DNA of 64,000 nucleotides from Cavia porcellus (Eukaryota > Chordata > Mammalia > Rodentia > Caviidae), in the NCBI RefSeq assembly GCF_034190915.1, contig NW_026947507.1:34385001-34449000 (forward strand), read 5' to 3'. The notes below the pieces were generated by a model. That model was given only the letters and a program-made list of their open reading frames with translations. It was not told where the DNA came from and searched no databases. Shown here in pieces: positions 1 through 10,029 of this stretch (positions are counted from its first letter, which is position 1; each line of letters begins with the position of its first letter). The translations under genes and the position numbers were made by a program.

Positions 1-1032
1 AGATATGGATAGATTTTTTTTTCTGCCTCATCCCATTCTTTTATGGGCAATTCACAATAAAATAGAATATTTGAGTTAGAATCCTGGAAATCACAGTATG
101 ATTATGCCTTTTTAGGGACAAGTTTGTTATGGCCCAAGTTGTTCAGTAACTCCCTTAAACCTGAACCATACAGTACAGTCTTATCTCTAACCCTCATCAG
201 GAGGGCCAACCATCAGGCAGCATAGCCTTCTGTTCATTCCAAAATGACCAAGTGAATTTTCTAAACATAGCTACTGCTAGGAACAGCTCTTTAACTTCTA
301 AATGTCCCTGGAGACTAGAGATTGCTTTGGCCTATAACTGGCATTCTAGAATGTTCTCAGGAGCCTCTGTTTATCCCAGCTGTGGTCCAGATCTAGCCCC
401 AGCCCTGCCTCTCTCTTTTATTTCCGGTCCTCCATTACTTCTTCTTACCTAGCTCTATGCACTACTCCATACATGACAGCAATCAATAACCTCCTTATTA
501 ATTAAATGACACTTTAGAAAAGCTCTCCTCCAGGGGCTCTGAGAAAGTCAGCTTTGGCTAGCTGTAAAGTTTTCAGTAATCATTTAAGAAAAAAAATGTT
601 ATTCATCATCTTTATGGCAGATCACGGCCGCCACATTCTCCCCAGGAGTTCAATTCATCAAGCTCCTCAATGCAAGGACGGCTAACAAGGTCCCTGTCAC
701 TTTGGCTGAAATATACAGGTATCACCAGAGGCTCTGAACACCTACCAGGTACAAAGTTGTAGCCAACTCCCCAGCCCAACATCCTCCAGCCAGAATGTAA
801 GCAAGATGCCCTCATCCTCCTTCTCATCTTGATTTGTAGAATAAGAGTGAAAAAGAAGGCATTCTTCAATCTCCATCTCTTAGGAGACTTGTTTCCTGTG
901 GGTAGGAATTTTGACGTTAGACAGTCAATGGTTGATGTATAAGAAAATGCTGTACCTGAGGTTGTAGGCACTTGGACTTCCAATCCAACACCAAGGACTA
1001 CCAGCAGTATGATGTCCTGCAAAGCGATCACA
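1..1032. other. No gene or repeat recognised
   Basis: AT-rich non-coding sequence. The ORFs here (longest 139 codons, minus strand, 612-1031) show no family resemblance, and the last overlaps the start of a MIR relic. Nothing else can be supported. Confidence 0.5.
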
Positions 1033-1185
1033 AATATGTTATCTCACTTGGTCCTCACTTCAACCTTAGAAAACAGATGTGGGAGGGCTTATTATTGTTC
1101 TCACTTCACAGTGGAGGAAATCAAAGCACACTGTGGTGACTTGGGCACTGTAGGATTTGAACTCAGATCTCACTTCAGACCCTAT
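1033..1185 (+). repeat. MIR SINE relic
   Basis: The order of words matches a MIR in sense orientation: a 'tcctcactt...aacc' block, 'attattgttctcactt', 'cagtggaggaaatcaaagcaca', 'gacttgggcactg' and 'ggatttgaactcagatct'. It is ancient and diverged. It lies directly next to the target site of the older HAL1-like insertion. Confidence 0.7.
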
Positions 1186-1217
1186 GCAATTTTCACTCTT
1201 ATATCACCATGTTTTTC

Positions 1218-1797
1218 TTTTCTTTTCTTTTTTTAATTTAAAGAGAAAAAAGAAAGGACATAAAAAACAAAGCAGTAAAAGGGTACAAGTAATACAGAAT
1301 TTCAAGAAAAAAATATACAGTAAGAAATCACTAGTTAATAGGTTACCTATTGTCTCCTTAGAAACAGTTGTCCAAATTATAACATTAAAGCATATAAAGT
1401 GGACATTCATACAGTGATATTGGAGACAGTTCCATTCAATGATCCAACAAAAGCTCAGAAATATGATTTTTCATCCTACACACTCAAACATACTTGCAGT
1501 TATATCCCTTAGTTCACCTTTCTTTCCTCTCTTTTTTACAATAACAATTACAGTTTTTGTGTTTTATTACTCCCACAGTTCTTATTACTTTTTTTGAAGA
1601 GAATAAAACCAAACGTGACCAGGAAAAACAGAGTCAGTTAGAACAGAAGGATGGGCATAGTACATGATGCAAAAATAGAATACCAGGTGATCAAAAGTAG
1701 TTACCATTGTGCCTCTCGCTATTTTTAAATTGAATTGCCTATATCATCAGGTATAATAGAATTGATCAAAATGGTACAGAACAAGACTAATAAAACC
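1218..1797 (-). mobile_element. Older HAL1-like 3' UTR fragment, distal part
   Basis: The reverse complement aligns with about 4600-5130 of the younger element, through matching blocks such as the ones around 'gatataggcaattc', 'aagtaataagaac' and 'aactagtgatttc'. It ends in a T-rich tract (antisense poly-A tail) at 1218-1240. With 5150-5695 it forms one 5'-truncated minus-strand copy split by the younger insertion. An 18-bp duplication, TATATCACCATGTTTTTC, borders the whole at 1200-1217 and 5696-5713. No ORF1 sequence is present in this copy. Confidence 0.9.
1783..1797 (+). repeat. Left 15-bp target-site duplication of the young element
   Basis: AAGACTAATAAAACC here is repeated exactly at 5135-5149, just after the A-rich tail. 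This is the hallmark of L1-type target-primed insertion. In minus orientation the target reads GGTTTTATTAGTCTT, inside the older copy's 3' UTR. Confidence 0.92.
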
Positions 1798-2747
1798 AAC
1801 TTCCGGTGTCATGGCTGCCCTGACCACAACGTAGTGCTGAGAATTTCTGTCCCGGCTAGACTGCTTACTGAGACTTCTACGGCCTACAGGCCTCATGGAA
1901 GGACTCTTACAGACCGGAAAGACACACAGTGATCTTTTAATATATTATGGAGGATGTCAAAGATGTAAGATCTAGCCAATTGCTCAGTACACACAATTAA
2001 GTTGCCATTTGACTCTTCCGGGAGAACATGGCGGACAGATAACAGCAACTACCGGCGGCTCTCTGAAAGACTCGGCTCAGAAGCCAGGAATGGTGCGGAC
2101 TAAGGAGACATAAGCAGGTGGAGATATGCTCTGCTGACTCAGGAACGAACTGGGCTGAGAGAAGCCAACTTGGAATGCAGTCCTGGTGCTAAAACAGGAA
2201 CAGAAAAGACTCGGTGTGGAGGCTGGAACCGCGCCATTGTAAGCCGCGATTTGGGTTTCCCGCCGCGCAGCGGCTGGCTGCCTCTACAGCGGCTCGGCAA
2301 GGGGAGAGACGTGCAGAAGCTCTGAGAACGGCAATCTGCGAACGGCAGGGAGGCGTGCACTGACTTATGGTGAGGTGAGTGAGAGAAACTGACACTCTAC
2401 CACAGTTTGACTCCAGCAGAGGACTTTCTGGGCCCGAGCAGTCCTGCGGGAGCAGGGCGCGGTGGCGACTCCAGCCACACATCCCCCTCTCGGGCGGGAT
2501 TGGTGAAAAGTGCCTGGCCTGCGTGACGCTGCCGGCGGACCTGGTAGACTGTCCCAACCCAGATCCCAGAGCCTGACGGTGGCCGGGAGGGGAGACGCGT
2601 AGGCTGCCTGGTCCGTAACTCCCTGGTGCGCAGCGGTGAGCGGGAACACCTAACTGGCGCAATTCGATCAGGCTGTGGCTGACTGGGAGAGAAGCTGGGC
2701 CTCTTATATAAGCTTGCATATATAAGGAACAGAGAAGAAGAGGCAGC
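1798..2747 (+). promoter_or_regulatory. CpG-rich 5' UTR / internal promoter of the HAL1-like element
   Basis: The 950 bp before ORF1 contain the only CpG-dense block in the window (about 2020-2660). Two similar promoter-like starts are visible: CTTCCGG (1800-1806) followed by CATGGC (1810-1815), and CTTCCGG (2015-2021) followed by CATGGCGG (2027-2034). These resemble ETS and YY1 sites. In human L1 a YY1 site positions initiation at the element's first base, so the same role here is inference. Two TATATAAG words (2705-2712, 2719-2726) lie just before the ORF1 start codon. Confidence 0.7.
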
Positions 2748-3800
2748 ATGGGAAGAGGCAGCAACAAGAAAGTCTCCTCGGCCCCCAATTCTGAGAAACA
2801 GGCAATAGCAGACACCGCACCAATACACATAAGGCACCATATAGAGAGCCTCATAGACCAATTCAGGAATGAAGTTATCAACGACCTGAAGCTAGAAGTA
2901 TGCAGAATAGTTAGAGAAATGCTAAGCACCACCCAAGAAAAAACAGGTGATGGAATGGAAGAACAGAAAAAAAGGGGAGAATTGTTTGATAGAGAAAACA
3001 GAGAAAGCATAGAATACGTGAAGCAGGTTCAAAAGGACTACCAAGATACTAAGAAGTCTATCGAAGACTGGCATAACAGCTTGAAAGAAACTAAGGACAG
3101 ACTATCTGAACTGGAGGGCAGACTTGTAATATGGGAGAATGAAATGAAAAACTTCTTAAAAATAACAAAGAAACAAACAGCAATAATACAAAGACAAGAA
3201 GATGATAAGAGGATCCATAACTTAAGGATTAAGAACATAAAAGAAGAAGTAGGGATGCAAACAAGTGAACTACAAAAGCTACTCACAGAAATAATCCAGG
3301 AGAATTTTCCTAATTTAGCAAAAGGTAAAGATACTCAGATGTATGAGGCATACAGGACCCCAGCTACCTACAACCCAAACAGAGCAACACCCAGGCATAT
3401 AATAATAAAAATTCCAGAAATTCAATACAAGAACAGAATATTAAAAGCTGTAAGAGACAAGAAACAGACCACTTACAAGGGAACACCCATCAGAATTACA
3501 GCAGATTTCTCTGCACAAACCATCAAATCACGAAGAGCGTGGGGGGAAATAATTCAAGCATTGAAAGATAATAATCTCCAGCCAAGATTGAGATATCCTG
3601 CACAACTGTCCCTGGAAATTGATGGAAAAACAAGGTGCTTCCAGGATAAAGAGGAACTGGGGGAATTTGCAACCACCAATTCAACTCTACAGAAAGTATT
3701 GCAGGATATTCTAAAAAAAGAAAAATACAAAGAACCCAGAAATAGTGGCGGGGAGGCCACAACAAATGGAGCAGAGAACAAAATGAAGAAGACAAACTGA
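2748..3800 (+). CDS. ORF1: L1 ORF1 protein (RNA-binding chaperone), intact
   Basis: A 350-residue protein, close to the usual 340-370 for mammalian L1 ORF1p. ORF1p forms trimers that coat element RNA in cytoplasmic ribonucleoprotein particles and act as nucleic-acid chaperones. Seen here: a basic N-terminus (MGRGSNKK); a charged heptad-like coiled coil at about 75-150 (ERELF/DRENRE... to IIQRQEDDK); an RRM-like domain at about 155-252 with NLRIKNIKEE (158-167) and TPRHIIIK (214-221); and a C-terminal domain at about 255-325 with RRAW (262-265) and YPAQLS (283-288). The REKG-type motif of other L1s reads RDKK (236-239) here, which is a departure at a loop implicated in nucleic-acid binding. 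The N-terminal ATG at 2748 is the first in frame and gives the expected length. The stop at 3800 is followed by non-coding 3' UTR, not ORF2. Whether it is expressed is unknown. Confidence 0.93.
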   Translation: MGRGSNKKVSSAPNSEKQAIADTAPIHIRHHIESLIDQFRNEVINDLKLEVCRIVREMLSTTQEKTGDGMEEQKKRGELFDRENRESIEYVKQVQKDYQDTKKSIEDWHNSLKETKDRLSELEGRLVIWENEMKNFLKITKKQTAIIQRQEDDKRIHNLRIKNIKEEVGMQTSELQKLLTEIIQENFPNLAKGKDTQMYEAYRTPATYNPNRATPRHIIIKIPEIQYKNRILKAVRDKKQTTYKGTPIRITADFSAQTIKSRRAWGEIIQALKDNNLQPRLRYPAQLSLEIDGKTRCFQDKEELGEFATTNSTLQKVLQDILKKEKYKEPRNSGGEATTNGAENKMKKTN

Positions 3801-5134
3801 CAGCTACTGACAGAAAAAGAGCTTAACAGAAATGAGGCAGAGAAGATTGGATGATAGGAACAGCTATTTTGGAGAAAATGACATCTTAATAGGTAATACT
3901 GATTTAGTATCATCTTGTTTTGAAGTCTCATCTAGCTTTTGTCCTTCTGTCTCCAATGGTCTAAATAGGCTGTATCTTATTGGATTTTATTATGTACGAT
4001 AGTATAAGCAAAAACCTTTTAAAGACAAGGAGATTATACAGAAACCATTGTTCATTTTCTGTTAGTCGATTCTAAATACTCTGTAATGCTGTCATTCTCT
4101 TGAATGGTTTTACATTGTTTTGATATACTTAATGCTACAGTATACGAAGTTGTACTCAAGGATTTCAAAGAAAGAAACAATATGGTAACTACTTTTAGGT
4201 TAGGATTATCTGGTGGTGAAACACTATTCTGCTTAAATGGTTATGTTTTGATCTGCGCTGTTTCGTTGTTATGCCCTCTTTTATCTCAATCTCCACTCCA
4301 TTATTTACTTTTTTATCTTTATCCTTTTAATTAAAGGAAAAAAATAGCAGGATATATTATAGTAACCCATTTTGACTTTTCATTACCTTGATTTAAAGCC
4401 CTGTATTACTCTCACCATCTGGTTTTTAACTGATGTTCCCCTATTCTGTTTTGCTGGATAGTATCAGGTTCGAAAGTTTAGGCATCAGCTGTGAAGATAA
4501 TGAGATTCATTATGACGCCCATTCTTGTTGACTTTTAGCTACTTTTGAAGACCTACAATGTCTCCAATGTTTTGGTTTTGTCGGTTTTATTCTTTACGGT
4601 TTTGTTCAATTGTATTATAACTAATGATATAGGCAATTCTATTAGAGATAGCGGGAGACATTATGGTAACCATTGTTGATCACCTGTATTATGTTTTTAC
4701 ATTATCTATTATGTCCACCCTTTTGACTTGACCGATTCTGTTCTGTTATGTCACATTTGGTTTTACTCTCTTCCAAAAAAGTAATAAGAACCGTGGGAGC
4801 AATGAAACCCAAAATGTGTAATAGTCATGGTACAAAAGAGAGGAAAAGAAAGTACTCTAAACTATATAACTGCATGTATATTTAAGTGTATAAGATAGAA
4901 AATGATATCACAGAGTTTTATTGGATCAATGAACAGAACTGTTTGCAGTATCATTGATGGAATGTCCACTTTACAAGCTTTAATTTTGTGACTTGAACAA
5001 TTATTTCTAAGATGACAATATGTAATCCATTAACTAGTGATTTCCTACTGTTCATTTTTTTTCTGTAAATCTGTATAACTTGTACCCTTTCCCTGCTTTT
5101 TTTTTTCTTTTCTCCTTAAATAAAATTAAAAAAA
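3801..5134 (+). other. 3' UTR of the HAL1-like element with polyadenylation signal
   Basis: This stretch of 1.33 kb has no coding signal and directly follows the ORF1 stop. Its reverse complement matches both halves of the older copy: about 4015-4560 with 5150-5695, and about 4600-5130 with 1218-1797. That proves it is a family trait, not a local rearrangement. AATAAA at 5119-5124 precedes the A-rich tail. Confidence 0.85.
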
Positions 5135-5149
5135 AAGACTAATAAAACC
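5135..5149 (+). repeat. Right 15-bp target-site duplication of the young element
   Basis: AAGACTAATAAAACC is an exact match to 1783-1797. Immediately after it the sequence resumes as the older minus-strand element, with no bases lost at the junction. Confidence 0.92.
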
Positions 5150-5695
5150 TACACTGGAGACCTTATAGGACTTCAAAAAAAGATAATAGTCAAACCATAA
5201 TGGGCATCATAGTATATTTTATTGCCATCAAAGTGGTTGCCTATACCCTCAAACTTGATACTATCAAACAAAATAGAATATAGTATAATCAGACAGAACA
5301 AGATGGGGAGAGCAATACTGGGGTTCAATTCAGGTTAATAGGAAAACAAAGACATTAGTATAATATATCCTGCTATTTTTTAATTTAGTTTTCCCTTAAT
5401 TAAAAAAATGAGAACAAATAGATTAATTTTAAAAAGGGGAGAGATTGAGATAAAAGAGGACATTGTAACAGAACAACACAGGTCAGAACCGAACAATTTA
5501 AGCATCATTGTGTTTCACCCCCAGATAATCTAAATAATAGTAGTCACCATAGTGCCTCTTTCCTTGAATTATTTGAGTATAACTCTGTATGCTATAGCAT
5601 CAAGCATATCAAGACAGTGTGAAGCCATTCAAGTGAATGAAAAAATTACAGGGTATTCTTAGAACCAGCTAATAGATAACAAACAATGGTTTCTA
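5150..5695 (-). mobile_element. Older HAL1-like 3' UTR fragment, proximal part
   Basis: The reverse complement aligns with about 4015-4560 of the younger copy. Shared blocks include the 'tagaaaccattgtt' start, 'ggtgaaacac', 'ctcttttatctcaatct' and 'tagcaggatatatta'. It continues directly into 1797-1218 once the younger insertion is removed. The 5' truncation point is at 5695, against the 18-bp duplication at 5696-5713. Confidence 0.9.
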
Positions 5696-5723
5696 TATAT
5701 CACCATGTTTTTCACCTGACTTC

Positions 5724-5832
5724 TTGTTTTTTATTGTTTTTCTTTTCTCCTTTCTTTTCTTCTCTTTTTTCTTTTCTTTCCTTTCTTTGCTTCCCTCCCT
5801 TCCCCTTCCCTTTCCTTCCCTTTTCTCTTCAC
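5724..5832. repeat. Polypyrimidine tract
   Basis: Almost uninterrupted C/T sequence, with TTTTC- and TCCC-like units. It is low-complexity sequence and could be an aged microsatellite. Confidence 0.85.
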
Positions 5833-6279
5833 TGTGGGCAGTACAACTGCATTTAGAATGAAGTTGCTTTGTAGTCCCATAGCAACTATGCCCATAGCAA
5901 TCTATTCGCCCATAGCAAGAACATCTTCCCTTAGATACAAAAGTTCAGGAACAAGACAAGATACCACGTTTCAACTTTTCCATCAACTCAGAGGGGCCTG
6001 AATCCTCAATACTCTTTGGTTCGGTTTGCAGAAAACTTAAATTGGGGTCCCTAGCTTTTCTCTGACAGCTGAAACTTGGGCCAGGATGAAGCAGGTCAGT
6101 ATCTCTTGGGATGTCACTCTGCCTGCTTCTCCAGCTACTTCAAAGGAGATCATAGCATATGTGAACTGAATCCAGGACATACTCAGAGTTACGTGCTTGT
6201 GTGTTTGTGTGCATGCCTGTGTATATATGTATCTAGTGTTTGTTTCTGTTGTAAGTCACCCAAATTCAATTTGCATACA
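5833..6279. other. Non-coding; TG-rich stretch near 6191-6250
   Basis: A short 'cccatagcaa' motif recurs at about 5876-5920, and an impure TG-rich tract lies at about 6191-6250. The 73-codon ORF across it is low-complexity and not credible as a gene. Confidence 0.45.
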
Positions 6280-6415
6280 TTATTTTCACTGTGTTAAGTG
6301 TTTTCACATGGATTGTTTTATTTAATTCTAATAATTTGAAGTGGATTATATTGTCTCCAGTTTTCAGATAAGGAACAGAAGCTCTGAGAGGCTAAGTGGC
6401 TTTATGTTTGATGTT
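6280..6415 (+). repeat. MIR SINE relic
   Basis: Diverged MIR core in sense: 'tgtttcacatgg...tttaattcta', then 'ttttcagataaggaacagaagctctgagaggctaagtgg'-like order, the typical 'gaggaaactgaggc...gagaggttaagt' block. Confidence 0.65.
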
Positions 6416-7090
6416 ATATGCCCTTCTCCCACCCCTAGAAAAGGGGTGAAAGCTATTTCTGTAGATTTATTGTAATTATGGGCCCCTCTACTTTTTCCTT
6501 GATGAGCACTTTTTCCACGGGCCAGGTTCCTGTACCCTGTAGCTTAATTTCTCCCTTATCACTATCAATTCTAGAAGTGACAAATAGGGAACAGATCACT
6601 GAGACAGTGTAGGACTTTTGTGCTGCTCAGGCCAGGGTGCAGGTTTCTGTCTTGCTCCACAGCAAAACCCTAGTTTCTTTCCCCTAGCTTGGGGTACAGA
6701 TTAGAAACAAGCACTGGAAGCTTCTGCCTGAAGTCCAGTGCTTTCTTGTTTTCCTGCAGTCTGTTTCCTGACACACGGAGCCATTGCAACCTGATTTATG
6801 TGCTTCCTTGGGGTTGGAAGCAGGTGCTAAAATTTCTCATGATGTAGGCAGGAGGGGAAAAGCATGAATTGGAAAAAACAGGTGTTTCTCAGAATAGTGA
6901 GCAGAGTCAGGTCTGCACCTCTGCACATCCTCCTGTGAGGCAAACTATTGGGGAGAGAAGAAAGAGAGGCAAGAAAAAGGACAGGTGAAGGGAAGCAAAG
7001 GGCTCAAGTGAAATCAGGGAAGACAAAAAGAGCAAAAAAGTGAAGGAAGACAGAATTTGTAAGAGAACACACAACTTTTTCACTTTGTTA
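6416..7090. other. No gene or repeat recognised
   Basis: Ordinary non-coding sequence, with a purine-rich patch at about 6955-7050. No ORF of interest. Confidence 0.4.
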
Positions 7091-7493
7091 TAGTGAGATT
7101 TAAAATGTCCCCCAAAAGACTCAGGTTCAGCAATAGGGCTTTTGAGAGGTGATTGAATCCTAGGGTGCTATACCTAGTGGATTAGTCCATTTGTGAGTTT
7201 ATCACTGATTTTGCTATTTGGAGGTGGGGCCTGGTCAGAAAAGTGGGGTCACTATGGGTGTGACCTGGAAGGTTACGTGTTTTTCCCTTCCCCCTCCTCT
7301 TCCACTCTGCTTTCTGGCTACCATGGGATGAGTACTCTTCCTCTGCCATGCCCTTCTGCTATATCATTTTTGCCTCAAAGCCAACTTTCTATGGACTGCA
7401 TCATTCAAAGCCATAAGCCCAAATAAACTTCTGCTCCTTTAAGTTATAGGTGTACAGTATTTTTTCCCAGCAATAGGTGAGTGACTAGCACAT
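7091..7493 (+). mobile_element. MaLR-like solo LTR, sense copy
   Basis: It starts 'tgagatttaaaatgtccccc' and contains 'aggtgattgaatcctag', 'tggggcctggtc', 'cttcctctgccatgcccttc' and 'agcccaaataaacttctgctcc'. It ends 'agcaataggtgagtgactagcaca'. This is the standard layout of ERVL-MaLR LTRs, with the polyadenylation signal 'aataaa' near the end. The antisense copies at 18.9, 24.1, 38.6 and 47.3 kb are the same family. No internal retroviral genes flank it, so it is a solo LTR. Confidence 0.7.
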
Positions 7494-8605
7494 AGCTGGT
7501 CTAGTTTTCATCCCTCTTGTGTTCTTTTTGTGGCCCAGATCCCCTACCTCTCATTCCTAGAAATGGTCTACCAGTATCACTACCATCAAATTCCAAGAGA
7601 CACTTCCATTCCCATCCCCTTACTGTGAGTGACCTTAAAGAGTTGCAAAAATCCCCTCCTCAATTCAGCTTGGAAGGACTCTAAAGGCAGCATCTGACAG
7701 ACTGTGGATGGATGAGTGGATAGACAGATAGAATCAATAACTACAAATACATATAAACGAAAGAATTGTGAGGTTCCTTTGTCTTAATCTAACTGAATTG
7801 AAGTCTAGCCAAAATGAAGAATTTGGGCCACAAAAATTCCACTGGCTAGAACTGCCCACAAAGCTCTGGCTTTCCAAGTGTCTTATATTTCTCCATCCCA
7901 CTTTTTCCTCAGCATGTTGGCCATTTCAAGGGGAGAGTAACTAATATTTCAAAGTGTGTATGATGTGAAACTGCTTGCATTATAATCAGAAGTCTTCCAG
8001 TTGTAAAGTGACATACTTATTAACTCTGGATAGCTTAGTCATAAAAAGGAAATTCATTGTTATTCAACCAAAGCCTGCAGAGGCAGGAGGAATTGCAGTC
8101 TCCTGTTGTGGACCCAAGGACAGTGCACGAGCAGGCATGATGCACCAGGTCTGTACCTGTCTTCTCACATGAGTCTCAGGATGGAGGTTATTCTCTCAGG
8201 CTCTTTTCATAGAAGACCAGGGTTACTGGAGGTTCGTGAGACCCTGAGAACCAAGGGAATCATCCCAGATTCAGAATGCAGATTCCTGGAGAAGGATTCT
8301 ATGTGCTCTGAGGTGAATCATACAGTTTACTCTGGACCAACACTGAAGACAAAAGGGTGGAGAACCAGGATGAGCTAGGAGGTGGTTCCCTGACTAAGCC
8401 TGCAGCAAAGGATGTGGTACTCTGTTGGGTAGCCAAGCTGTCTGTAATGAGGAGAGCAGGTTTCACATGCAACAGTAATGGAGGGTAATACTGTTCACAA
8501 AGGGGGAGATAGAAGCCCCACAAACATAAAGGCACAGATGTTCACTAAAGTATTGTATAGTCATCATTTTATACAATCCTAAGGCCAACACTACCTATAG
8601 GATGA
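7494..8605. other. No gene or repeat recognised
   Basis: Non-coding sequence. Several ORFs of 65-90 codons on both strands overlap each other near 8.1-8.5 kb and have no recognisable domain. Confidence 0.4.
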
Positions 8606-8910
8606 GTTTCCCTTGTCATACATGCTTGAGATGAGAGGTATTTTGGATTTGGATTTTCTAAAATTTTTGAATCTTTGCATATGCATAATGAGAGCTCTTG
8701 GAGGATAGAAACCCAAGTAAACACAAAACCATTTATATTTAACATATACTTTATTCATTAAATTTTAGGTAATGTTTCCAGTGCCCCACATTTGCACCAT
8801 GACATAAGGTGAAGTAGGGAACTTTCTGCTCATATCATTATATTTACGTTTTAGAATGTCAGGTTCTGGGCCACTTTGGATTTTCAAATGATGAATGCTC
8901 AACTTGGATT
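8606..8910 (+). mobile_element. MER2/Tigger-type DNA transposon relic
   Basis: Recognised by its start ('gtttccctt...atgcttgag') and 'ttggatttggattttctaaaat'. Inside are 'tgcatatgcataatgaga...tcttggaggatagaaacccaa'. Its end is 'ttttggattttcaaatgatgaatgctcaactt'-like. This is the pattern of non-autonomous MER2, mobilised by a pogo/Tigger-type transposase. No transposase is encoded. Confidence 0.75.
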
Positions 8911-10029
8911 TACTAAGTTTGTTTTACACAGTGTTTTAACAGTGTATCCTCAGTGGCCAGGACAGGTCCTGGCTTAACTATTTGCTGAATGGCAGTGAGG
9001 ACCTGATAGTAGCGAACCATTGTACAGGCTGTGATTCAGTGAAGTGATCAGCCCAAGGGCGGTCTTGCCTCCTTCTACCTCTAGCCACCATGTGGGTTGT
9101 TTCCTGCTGTGCAGCATGATGAGCTGTCTGATTGCACAGGTTTCATCTTCCCAGTGGGGAAGGACCTAACCAGGGCCAGCCTGGTACAGTCGTTCCTTTC
9201 CTCTGAGCAAGTAGAGGTGGAAAGAACCGCACAGGGCAGTTCAGATGGGAGGCAGGCAGAGCAGAGGGCAGAGGGTGAGGAAAACAACTGGAACTAATGC
9301 CAAGAAAATGCATCCTGGTCCAAGGCTGGTGCTCTGAGCAGGTGCCCAGCAGGTCGGAGCATGATGTGTGGAGCACTTGCTGGTTTCAGATAACTGTTAG
9401 CATCCATGTGGGGCTCCATGTAGCAAGGGTAAGCTGGGAGCACTGAAACGCAGACAAGTGGAAGCTCATGTTTTGGGCAAAGGTATGATTTCAGAGCAGG
9501 ATTCTGGCTGTGAGAACAGCACACAGGCTCAAGGTCCAGGCAGGCCAGGAGGCCAGGATCAATGAGAAGCTGTCATGCTGGGCAGGGAGTCCAGATTTGG
9601 GGATCCCCACAATCATGAGAGGAAGGGTCCAGTGTTGTGAACTTCTGAGGTTGCACATGTTTAGGTGCATTAAAAGTCTTTTCCACATACAGCATTTTCC
9701 ACTAATGATGGCTTTATCAGGATTTGACACAAGTGGAAGGCAAGGAGCAGCCAGGCACAACCAAGAACAGCACAACAAAATTCCTTAGAATCTGCACCTA
9801 AGTAGATTTAGGCTAGTGTTGTACCAAGCATCAGGCTATGGTGATTTGAAAACAGTCATATGCTACACCATGGACCAAGCCACAGATGAGCTATGACAGG
9901 ACTGAAGAACCCCCCAGGGGCACTCGCTCATTGAGGACTGTTCTCTTCATAGACTATGATGACATGCAACTGTAGAGTCTCTGAGGCCAGCTTGGTGTTT
10001 ACTTGCCTTGTCCCCATTAAACTAGCAAG
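8911..10029. other. No gene or repeat recognised
   Basis: Moderate-GC non-coding sequence. Overlapping ORFs of 66-95 codons on both strands at 9.08-9.79 kb look like stop-poor chance frames. Confidence 0.4.

Larger units (their letters stand above)
1798..5134 (+). mobile_element. Full-length-looking HAL1-like (ORF1-only) L1 element
   Basis: This is a non-LTR retrotransposon of 3337 bp with a CpG-rich 5' UTR (1798-2747), an intact ORF1 (2748-3800), a 3' UTR (3801-5118), AATAAA at 5119-5124 and an A-rich end. Exact 15-bp duplications flank it. An ordinary L1 has a roughly 3.8-kb ORF2 (endonuclease and reverse transcriptase) within about 60 bp of ORF1. Here no open frame over 76 codons follows on the plus strand, and no ORF2 relic is recognisable. 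That layout fits half-L1 elements, which are copied by L1 enzymes supplied in trans. An internal deletion of a normal L1 is less likely, because the older copy shares the same 3' UTR. The intact frame and clear duplications suggest a fairly recent insertion. The start position is set by the duplication. Confidence 0.88.

Noticed and set aside
3801..5134. Possible degraded ORF2 after ORF1
   Set aside because: No ORF2 start, endonuclease or reverse-transcriptase wording could be found on either strand, and the older copy shares the same non-coding 3' UTR.
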